From Bordetella parapertussis (GTDB lineage Bacteria > Pseudomonadota > Gammaproteobacteria > Burkholderiales > SG8-39): a stretch of DNA of 5,271 nucleotides. Each line of letters opens with the position of its first letter. Position 1 is the first letter of the stretch. The stretch covers positions 1 through 5,271 of the forward strand of contig CAMBSA010000177.1 in assembly GCA_945869935.1 (NCBI GenBank), in the 5' to 3' direction. A program made the position numbers and the translations under genes. Below the pieces are notes generated by a model. It was given only the letters and a program-made list of their open reading frames with translations. It searched no databases and was not told the origin of the DNA. Of this stretch, positions 1 through 5,271 are shown in pieces.

Positions 1-945
1 GTAGGAAATATCGGTGAGCAGAAGCCCGACGATGTAAAGCACGGAACCGATGAATACCATTGAACGCACGATGCCGAAGTCCTGCCTCTGTATGGCCTCG
101 ATGGTGTAACTGCCCAGGCCGGGAATCCCGAAGAAGGACTCGGATATCAGGCTGCCCAGGAACAACAGCGGGATCGCAACCACCGAACTCGTCAGGATGG
201 GTATGAGCGCGTTGCGCAGGACGTGTCTGAAAAAGACCGTCGTTTCCGCCAGCCCCTTGGATCTTGCCGTGCGCACGTAGTCCTTCCCCACCTCCTCGAG
301 AAAGATGGTCCGGTACCAGCGCGAACCCGCGCCGATCCCGCCGATCACCCCGATCAGCACCGGCAGCAGCAGGAAGCGGAACGCGTCGCCGCCCCCCGCA
401 TATCCCGAAATCGGAACGAGTCGCCACAAATCGGCAACGAGGTACTGCCCACCGATCGTATAAAAGAGCGTCGACACCGACATCATGGCCACGCACAGCA
501 CGACACCCCAGAAATCAATATAGGTGGCGCGAAAGAACGCCATCAGGAGCGCGAAACTGATGTAGAGCCCGAGTCCCACGATGAATACCGGCAATGCCAG
601 CGCGAGGCTCGGCCACATGCGACGACCGATTTCATGGGCGATATCGCGGCCATCGTCAGCGTAACCGAAATTGAATCGAAACATTTCCACCGATTTGGTG
701 AAAAAGATCGTGTTCGTGACCGCCGCCGTTCCACGCCCCGCATTGTCAAATAAAAGCGGCTTGTCATAGCCGTGATCGGTCTTCCATTTGGCAATGGCCT
801 CGGGCGTTACGCGTTTCGCCCCCAATTGCATGCGCGCCATGTCATCGGGTGTATTCACCTTGAAGAACAACCAGAACGTCACCAGGTTGACGCCCACCAA
901 TATAAGTAGCGCATAGAACATCCGGCGCGTGATATAGGCAATCAT
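1..945 (-). CDS. Peptide-type ABC transporter permease, OppB/DppB family (3' end cut by the window edge)
   Basis: This is one of two inner-membrane subunits that would form the channel of a peptide/nickel-type ABC importer. The reading frame is open from an ATG at 945 to the left edge, giving 315 residues with no stop. OppB-type proteins are usually about 305-340 residues, so probably only a short tail is missing. The N-terminus (MIAYITRRMFYALLILVGVN) is the typical OppB first membrane helix. A polar periplasmic stretch follows (about 30-110), then hydrophobic segments near 112-138, 145-165, 190-207, 247-268 and 296-313. The EAA loop that contacts the ATPase is clear at about 217-252, with DYVRTARSKGLAE and RHVLRNALIPILT; a conserved ESFFGIPGLG follows at 269-278. 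The start overlaps the stop of the binding-protein gene, so the two are co-transcribed and probably translationally coupled. The transported solute cannot be told from the sequence. A second permease and ATPase are expected to the left. Confidence 0.95.
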   Translation of the reverse strand, partial: MIAYITRRMFYALLILVGVNLVTFWLFFKVNTPDDMARMQLGAKRVTPEAIAKWKTDHGYDKPLLFDNAGRGTAAVTNTIFFTKSVEMFRFNFGYADDGRDIAHEIGRRMWPSLALALPVFIVGLGLYISFALLMAFFRATYIDFWGVVLCVAMMSVSTLFYTIGGQYLVADLWRLVPISGYAGGGDAFRFLLLPVLIGVIGGIGAGSRWYRTIFLEEVGKDYVRTARSKGLAETTVFFRHVLRNALIPILTSSVVAIPLLFLGSLISESFFGIPGLGSYTIEAIQRQDFGIVRSMVFIGSVLYIVGLLLTDISY

Positions 946-969
946 GTGCGCTGAACCACGGGTTCTCCT
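942..969 (-). promoter_or_regulatory. ATGA stop/start overlap with a distant Shine-Dalgarno-like site
   Basis: The permease ATG (945-943) shares bases with the TGA stop of the binding-protein gene (944-942). The only good purine-rich site, AGGAGA, lies at 969-964, 18 nt before the ATG. That is well beyond the usual 5-9 nt spacing. No in-frame alternative start lies between them. I infer that the permease depends largely on ribosomes finishing the upstream gene (translational coupling). Confidence 0.55.
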
Positions 970-3194
970 GCGCCGGCAATTCCCGGGCGCCGGTCACGTT
1001 TGCGCCAGCTTCGAACCGCGGGCAGGCTACCTGCAACGAACAGCAGAAAAAGCGCGACGGCGGGCCAGATTTCCGGCTGGTTCCAGTTGCTCCTGCTCGA
1101 TTCGCGCATCGTCGGATCCAGGCGGTAGAACTTCAGTCCGTTGCGCGCCATCTGGTTCGGCTTCACATTGGTAAGCCACGCGTGATAAAGACCATAATCC
1201 TTGGGATGGAATCCCCATACCCACGGAGCGTCCTCGCGCAGGATACTCACCATGCGATCGATGATGGACTGCCGCTCCGGGCCGTTATCCATGTTTTTCA
1301 TCTGATCGAACAGGCGGTCGAACTCGGCATTCTGATAATTGGCCTTGTTCTCCCCCTCGGACAGCGCGGCTGAATTCGGACCGTACAACAAAAACAGGAA
1401 ATTTTCGGGATCCGGATAGTCGGCGTTCCAGCCGAGGAAGAACATCTGCGTGTTTCCCTTCCGCACCTTCTCCTGCAGGCGATTCCAGTCAGTGGCGCGA
1501 ATTTCAAGTTGAATGTCGATCTTGGCAAATTGCTTGCGGTACCAGTCAAGCCGGTTCTTATCGCCCGGTCCGGTGGCGGTGGTGTCGAGATACAGCACCA
1601 GGGGCTGGCCGGTCTTCGCGTCACGCCCCCCCGGATATCCGGCATCAGCGAGCAATTTTTTCGCAACGGAAATGGCCCTGCGTTGCACCCCAGAATCGCG
1701 CGCCTCAAACACAACGGGATTGACGTTTTCGACCCCGCTGCGAAAACCGAATATGCCCGGGGGAATCGGGCCCTGACCCGCAATTCCCCGTCCATTGGCA
1801 AAAATGGAAATATATTCGTCGAAATCCACGGCGATCGAGATGGCGTGTCGAAGTCTTTTCTGCCTGTCCCGCTGCGAAAGGTCTCCCCCTCCGCCGACAA
1901 CCGGGTCGCGCCAGTTGAAAGAGAGGTAATAGCTGGAGGTGGCCACCGAAGTCCGCAATCGAATGCCGCGCTGTTCCATTTCCGCCGACAGGGCGGTATT
2001 CCCCTCGGGCCCCATCCTGACTGCACTGTCGAAATTGTCGCTGGATATCCCGGATTGATCGTAATACCCCTGCAGGAACTTGTTCCAGTAGGGGATGCTT
2101 TCCTTTTCCCGCGAATAAACGACCTTGTCGATGAAGGGACCGACCTTGCCCGCATCGACAAGCAGGCCCGCCTCGGCATCTCCCGCCTCGCCGTCCGCCG
2201 GGTAGGCTTCGCCCCGGAAATTGGGGTTGCGATCCAGGACCATTCTCGAGTTCGGATCATTCTCGGTCATCATGTAGGGTCCCGTGCCGACCGGGAACCA
2301 GTCCAGGGTGAGATTGTGTTCGGCCATTCCCGGCTGGGCGTAGAAACGATCCGCCTCGGGAGGCACGGGAGCAAAAAACGGCATGGCTAGCCAGTACAGG
2401 AATTGCGGATACTTTCCCTTGATGCGAATCTGATAGGTGTAGCGGTCCACCGCCTTGACGCCGGAAATGTCATGGCGTTCAAGGTCGAGGAAAGGCATTT
2501 CACCGCCGCGCAGACGGCCTGCCTGAAGCTGTCGCTCTTCAGCGGCGAGTTGCGCGGCAAATTCACGCAATCCCACGATGTATTCACTCATCAGCCCGAG
2601 AATCGGCGAGTGCACCCGGGGATGGGCAAGGCGCTTGATCTGATAAACGTAGTCGGCCGCGGTGAGCTCGCGGCTCGCGGCGTGGGCAAAATCGCCGAGG
2701 CGGTACTTGTCGCGCAATTCGGCACGCGGGAGATCGAGGTACCTGTGCCGGCCCGCATCGTCCCTGGCGAACGCCGGATGCGGAGCGTAAAGTATGCCCT
2801 GGCGAATGTGAATTTCGTACAGGCTGTAAGCGACATCCCTTGCATTCGTGCGCGCCGGTAATTCCCTGCCCCGCGCGTCATAGAAACGGGGCCTGGGCAT
2901 TTCCGCTGCCGTCGCCGTGGTCAGTTCGTAGGGACGCCTGAGATAGTGATACTGGACTGGCGGCTCGTACACCTGCGATATGAGATCGTACTCGTCCGAT
3001 GCGTACGATTGGGCCGGATCAAGGTGCTTGGGACGATCGGCGAACGCTGAATAGAGAATCGTCTTCCCGTGTTCTGCTGCCGGATAGGGATCATTCCAAA
3101 CCTGCCGGCAACCCGTGAGCAAGGTGAGGATGAGCAGCAGCATCGCTGTCAACACGGCGAAAACACCACGTTCTGCGCGGCAAGAGTACGTCAT
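942..3194 (-). CDS. Extracellular solute-binding lipoprotein, family 5 (peptide ABC importer), with C-terminal membrane helix
   Basis: This is the substrate-capturing subunit of a peptide-type ABC importer (SBP family 5, OppA/DppA-like), acting outside the inner membrane. Residues 1-29 form a lipoprotein signal: Arg6 and Arg9, a hydrophobic core, then the lipobox LTGC with Cys29 as lipidation site. Family signatures include YSAFADRPKHLDPAQSYASD (48-67), GTGPY (303-307), RHAISIAVDFDEYI (449-462) and GWNADYPDPENFLFLLYG (588-605). At 750 residues it is far longer than the usual 500-550. Extra sequence includes a charged helical stretch around 206-240 and an acidic, glycine-rich stretch around 328-352. 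A hydrophobic helix at about 708-727 is followed by RSWRKRDRR, so the C-terminus probably crosses the inner membrane with its tail in the cytoplasm. The ATG at 3194 was chosen because it supplies the charged n-region; it lacks a clear Shine-Dalgarno site, and later starts would shorten or destroy the signal. Family assignment is secure; the ligand is unknown. Confidence 0.93.
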   Translation of the reverse strand: MTYSCRAERGVFAVLTAMLLLILTLLTGCRQVWNDPYPAAEHGKTILYSAFADRPKHLDPAQSYASDEYDLISQVYEPPVQYHYLRRPYELTTATAAEMPRPRFYDARGRELPARTNARDVAYSLYEIHIRQGILYAPHPAFARDDAGRHRYLDLPRAELRDKYRLGDFAHAASRELTAADYVYQIKRLAHPRVHSPILGLMSEYIVGLREFAAQLAAEERQLQAGRLRGGEMPFLDLERHDISGVKAVDRYTYQIRIKGKYPQFLYWLAMPFFAPVPPEADRFYAQPGMAEHNLTLDWFPVGTGPYMMTENDPNSRMVLDRNPNFRGEAYPADGEAGDAEAGLLVDAGKVGPFIDKVVYSREKESIPYWNKFLQGYYDQSGISSDNFDSAVRMGPEGNTALSAEMEQRGIRLRTSVATSSYYLSFNWRDPVVGGGGDLSQRDRQKRLRHAISIAVDFDEYISIFANGRGIAGQGPIPPGIFGFRSGVENVNPVVFEARDSGVQRRAISVAKKLLADAGYPGGRDAKTGQPLVLYLDTTATGPGDKNRLDWYRKQFAKIDIQLEIRATDWNRLQEKVRKGNTQMFFLGWNADYPDPENFLFLLYGPNSAALSEGENKANYQNAEFDRLFDQMKNMDNGPERQSIIDRMVSILREDAPWVWGFHPKDYGLYHAWLTNVKPNQMARNGLKFYRLDPTMRESSRSNWNQPEIWPAVALFLLFVAGSLPAVRSWRKRDRRPGIAGAGEPVVQRT

Positions 3195-3239
3195 GGGGTC
3201 GAGTGTAGCGAAAAACCGCTGTCTTGCCTTACCGCGATA

Positions 3240-3255
3240 GGCCGGTCATCCGGCC
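3240..3255. repeat. Perfect 6-bp GC-rich inverted repeat in the binding-protein leader
   Basis: GGCCGG (3240-3245) and CCGGCC (3250-3255) are perfect reverse complements around the loop TCAT. The hairpin would be stable in RNA from either strand. Neither side is followed by a T-run, so it is not a standard intrinsic terminator. If the promoter proposed at 3267-3295 is used, this stem-loop would sit within the first about 20 nt of the transport mRNA, where it could protect the 5' end or serve as a protein site. The function is inferred; the palindrome is directly visible. Confidence 0.5.
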
Positions 3256-3266
3256 GCGTTCAAACG

Positions 3267-3295
3267 GCTATACAGCCTGCGCGGTGCCACAACAA
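3267..3295 (-). promoter_or_regulatory. Candidate sigma-70 promoter for the transport operon
   Basis: Read on the minus strand, TTGTTG (3295-3290) is separated by exactly 17 bp from TATAGC (3272-3267), giving a plausible but weak -35/-10 pair. Transcription would start near 3260 and leave a leader of about 65 nt. The -35 hexamer lies inside a short palindrome, ACAAC-AAT-GTTGT (3289-3301), which could be an operator. Each hexamer matches consensus only partly (3/6 and 4/6), so chance is a real alternative. Confidence 0.25.
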
Positions 3296-3333
3296 TGTTG
3301 TACAGATCCGATTCAATTCACCTCGGCATCCTT

Positions 3334-3471
3334 GCCAGCAAACGCATCTTCATCACCGCCCTTGTCGGCAATGCGGCGGCACTCTAGCTATCCGACCAGG
3401 CCGGCGGAAGCACCAGCGAAATAACGTCTGTGGACGGCGGATTCAACACCGTCGCGGGCGGAATGGTGTAA
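3334..3471 (+). pseudogene. fabI: Decayed 3' end of enoyl-ACP reductase gene (fabI remnant)
   Basis: Intact FabI is the NADH-dependent enoyl-ACP reductase that completes each cycle of type II fatty-acid elongation in the cytoplasm. Here only about the last 45 codons of a normally about 260-codon gene can be recognised. The frame reads VGNAAAL, an amber codon TAG at 3385-3387, then LSDQAGGSTSEITSVDGG and FNTVAGGMV to the TAA at 3469-3471. This follows the FabI C-terminal pattern VGN-AAFL-SDLASGITGEI-VDGGFNTVAG. The amber falls where the family has a leucine, so one TTG-to-TAG change would explain it. The preceding SKRIFITAL aligns loosely with the R-x-V-T-I-E-x stretch before VGN. Further upstream I see no FabI sequence in any plus-strand frame: no nucleotide-binding motif, no Tyr/Lys active site and no plausible start. 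A generic short-chain dehydrogenase is an alternative, but the VDGGFNTVAG ending favours FabI. It is convergent with ppiD and divergent from the transport operon. Confidence 0.8.
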
Positions 3472-3509
3472 CCTTCGCACAGCAGTCGATCTCCGCCACG
3501 GCGGTGAAG

Positions 3510-3548
3510 GTCGGAACAACGGCTCTCCGGGAGCGGCTCACTTCCGAC
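3510..3548. terminator. Stem structure between fabI remnant and ppiD, possible two-way transcription end
   Basis: The arms GTCGGAA (3510-3516) and TTCCGAC (3542-3548) are perfect 7-bp reverse complements. The 25 nt between them contain a second stem, GCTCT/GGAGC (3522-3526 with 3530-3534, one G-T wobble), so the whole can fold into a stacked structure. A smaller CCGC/GCGG hairpin lies at 3493-3504. The element starts 26 nt downstream of the ppiD stop and 38 nt after the fabI remnant stop, as expected for a convergent gene end. Neither strand has a T-run after the stem, so it is not a textbook intrinsic terminator. It could equally be an mRNA 3'-end stabiliser or a REP-like palindrome. Confidence 0.3.
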
Positions 3549-3573
3549 AGAACCGCAGCGTTAAGGATCGACC

Positions 3574-5271
3574 CTACTGTGCCTTCTTGTCCAGCAGCGC
3601 TTCATTGATTTTCACCGTGGCTTCGCCGCGAAGGCCCGAAATGAAGGCACGAAAATCCTGGGCGCCGTAAAGCCGCGCCAGTTCCGACTGCATGTTCTTG
3701 TCACGATTGTCATCCCCGGGGGCGGCCACCACCCTGCCGACTCGGTAAATAGAATAGCCGCCGGCCGTATCCACTCCGACATACGCCGGGAGTTTCGATA
3801 CATCGGCGCGAAATACCACGTTCGCGTTGTCCGGCGTCAGGCCCAGGGTGTTCTCCCGACTGAGCATTTTGGGCGTGGAGAATTTCAGTGAACCCGCCTC
3901 GGCCTTTCTCAGGGACTCAAGCCGTACGGCACCATCCTTGCGCGCAAGGTTTGCAGCCTCGCGCTCCGTAAACTGCTTGATGACCTCGGCGCGGACCTCC
4001 TCCAAGGGGCGCAGCGCGGCGGCGCGATGCTCGATGACGCGGGCGGCCACCAGTGTCCCGGGGGCGACCTCCACCACCTCGGTATTGCGACGATTCCTGA
4101 CCACGTCATCCGAAAACAGCGCCACCAGCATTTTCGGACTATTCAACTGCTTGACCGGGGTCGAATTGCGCATGGTCCATCCGCCCTGCTGTACGGACAC
4201 CTTGAATTTTTCAGCCGCAGGCTTGAGCGAGTCGGACTGTTCATAAACGAGATTGCTGAAAGCTTCCGACGCCTCGGCAAAGCGACGTCCCGCGTTCTGT
4301 CGCCGCAATTCGGCCTCGATTTCCGGACGAACCTCTTCCAGCGACTTCACTTTCGCAGCCTTGATCCCCGTGAGCCTGATGATATGCACACCGAATTCCG
4401 ACTCAACGGGACCGCGCACTTCGTTGATGTTCATTGAAAACACCGCGTCTTCGAAGGGCATCACCATCATGCCCCGGGAGAAAAGTCCCAGATCCCCGCC
4501 CTTCGTTCCGGACGCAGGATCATCGGAGTTTTTTCTGGCGAGTTCGGCAAAACTGCCTGGAGCCTTGCGAATATCATCCAGCAGCTTCGCCGCCTTTTCC
4601 CGGGATTTGACCTTGTCTGCCTCGCCCGCTCCGAGCTTGAATGCCACGAGTATGTGGCTCGCCTGACGCTGTTCGGGCTGGCCGAGTTTGGCCTGATTCT
4701 GTTCGTAAACTTTCTTCACGTCATTAAGGGCGATCACTTCGGTCGCCGCGAGGCTCTCCGCGCTAAGAACGACGTACTCCACGCGGACCTGTTCCGGGAC
4801 GTTGAATGACTGGCTGTTGGAATCGTAGAACGCCTTAATGGCGTCCGCAGTGACCGTGACCTTCGATTGATACTGGCTCGCCGTCAGCGCGAACTCGCTC
4901 ACCTCGCGCTGTTCCGCGCGAGCGGCCGCGATGCGTGCAGCCACCGTGCGCGAGGATATTCCGGCCTCGGATATCGCCGCCGCGAGTTGCTGCGTCATCA
5001 AATCACGGCGCAGGGAATTATCGAACGCAGTGGGAGAAAACCCCTCTGCGACCAGCGCCGCCTCATATCGGACCCTGGAAAACTTGCCTGCGTCCTGAAA
5101 TGCCGGGATGGATGCAATGACCTCGCGCAGTTGATCGTCACTGACGTAGAACCTGGCGTCTACCGCGTGCTGTGTTACGAGGCGCTGGGAAATCATGCTG
5201 TCCAGTATGTCGCGCCGCATCTTCGGCGAGTCCAGGAAGGACGGATCCACCTTGCCGCCGAGCATTGACCG
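3574..5271 (-). CDS. ppiD: Periplasmic folding factor PpiD, SurA-like parvulin domain protein (5' end cut by the window edge)
   Basis: PpiD is an inner-membrane-anchored chaperone of the periplasm that works near the SecYEG exit on newly exported proteins. The frame is open from the right edge to a TAG at 3574-3576, giving 565 residues. The first Met (5265) is internal: RSMLGGKVDPSFLDSP matches the region that follows the anchor and first helices in PpiD proteins. About 65-75 N-terminal residues, including the membrane helix, should lie outside. Numbering from that Met, 1-135 is the helical SurA-N-like chaperone region. Residues 198-300 are the parvulin domain, with ASHILV, FAELARKNSDDPAS, GGDLGLF, MPFEDAVF and ESEFGVHIIRL. 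Residues 301-563 form the PpiD C-terminal region. His204 and His294, the two histidines expected in an active parvulin site, are both present. No frameshift is seen. SurA is an alternative name, but SurA has a cleaved signal, usually two parvulin domains and about 430 residues, so PpiD fits much better. Confidence 0.95.
   Translation of the reverse strand, partial: RSMLGGKVDPSFLDSPKMRRDILDSMISQRLVTQHAVDARFYVSDDQLREVIASIPAFQDAGKFSRVRYEAALVAEGFSPTAFDNSLRRDLMTQQLAAAISEAGISSRTVAARIAAARAEQREVSEFALTASQYQSKVTVTADAIKAFYDSNSQSFNVPEQVRVEYVVLSAESLAATEVIALNDVKKVYEQNQAKLGQPEQRQASHILVAFKLGAGEADKVKSREKAAKLLDDIRKAPGSFAELARKNSDDPASGTKGGDLGLFSRGMMVMPFEDAVFSMNINEVRGPVESEFGVHIIRLTGIKAAKVKSLEEVRPEIEAELRRQNAGRRFAEASEAFSNLVYEQSDSLKPAAEKFKVSVQQGGWTMRNSTPVKQLNSPKMLVALFSDDVVRNRRNTEVVEVAPGTLVAARVIEHRAAALRPLEEVRAEVIKQFTEREAANLARKDGAVRLESLRKAEAGSLKFSTPKMLSRENTLGLTPDNANVVFRADVSKLPAYVGVDTAGGYSIYRVGRVVAAPGDDNRDKNMQSELARLYGAQDFRAFISGLRGEATVKINEALLDKKAQ

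Larger units (their letters stand above)
3195..3573. other. Intergenic region with decayed gene and hairpins
   Basis: This 379-bp stretch separates the divergent transport operon from the end of ppiD. It contains no intact gene that I can support. From left to right it holds the leader of the binding-protein gene with a GC-rich hairpin, a candidate promoter, the fossil 3' end of fabI on the plus strand, and a stem structure before the ppiD stop. The short open frames here resemble no protein I recognise apart from the fabI remnant. I see no tRNA cloverleaf. Confidence 0.7.

Noticed and set aside
223..753. A 176-residue plus-strand open frame, rich in Arg and His
   Set aside because: It is antisense to the permease, whose EAA loop and membrane helices are evident; the composition is typical of a shadow frame.
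1298..2260. A 320-residue open frame on the minus strand in another frame of the binding-protein gene
   Set aside because: It overlaps the same strand of a gene with clear family motifs. Its product is Arg/Pro/Ser-rich low-quality sequence typical of a shifted frame.
1509..2390. A 293-residue open frame on the plus strand, antisense to the binding-protein gene
   Set aside because: It lies wholly opposite a well-supported gene, shows no recognisable motif or ribosome site, and long antisense frames are common in GC-rich coding DNA.
3147..3152. A perfect TTGACA -35 hexamer on the minus strand inside the binding-protein signal sequence
   Set aside because: No -10-like hexamer follows at 16-18 bp; the next bases are GC-rich coding sequence.
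3472..3573. A possible tRNA gene near ppiD
   Set aside because: I found no T-loop-like GGTTCRA sequence or cloverleaf pairing; only the simple hairpins described are present.
3069..3608. A 179-residue plus-strand open frame spanning the intergenic region
   Set aside because: It runs across the start of the binding-protein gene, the fabI remnant in another frame and the end of ppiD, and resembles no known protein.
5263..5265. The first in-window Met of ppiD as a genuine start
   Set aside because: The frame stays open to the edge, and MLGGKVDP matches an internal region of PpiD proteins; a start here would leave the protein without its membrane anchor.

Overview
The window looks like chromosomal DNA of a Gram-negative bacterium, most likely a betaproteobacterium (Nitrosomonadales/Burkholderiales-like). 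The evidence is an OppB/DppB-type permease, a lipoprotein solute-binding protein, a PpiD periplasmic folding factor, and the style of a FabI C-terminus ending VDGGFNTVAGGMV. The lineage is inferred from protein style only; no rRNA or other marker is present.

Layout from left to right: (1) 1-945, minus strand, an oligopeptide/dipeptide-type ABC permease whose last few codons lie beyond the left edge. (2) 942-3194, minus strand, a 750-residue family 5 solute-binding lipoprotein that overlaps the permease by four bases (ATGA). These are the first two genes of a peptide-type import operon that continues to the left. (3) 3195-3573, a 379-bp intergenic region. It carries the decayed 3' end of a plus-strand enoyl-ACP reductase gene (fabI) with an in-frame amber codon, a candidate promoter for the transport operon, a GC-rich perfect hairpin in its presumed leader, and a 39-nt stem structure between the fabI remnant and the end of ppiD. 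(4) 3574-5271, minus strand, most of ppiD, whose N-terminal membrane anchor lies beyond the right edge.

The transport genes form one unit: the binding protein captures a solute (probably a peptide) outside the inner membrane and passes it to the permease. ppiD is a separate envelope gene, involved in folding proteins as they leave the Sec translocon. The fabI remnant is the only trace of cytoplasmic fatty-acid synthesis here and appears dead.

I found no mobile element, CRISPR array, RNA gene or evident new defence or biosynthetic system. The points most worth a second look are the fabI fossil, the binding protein that is both lipobox-tagged and C-terminally membrane-anchored, and the apparently intact parvulin active site in PpiD.
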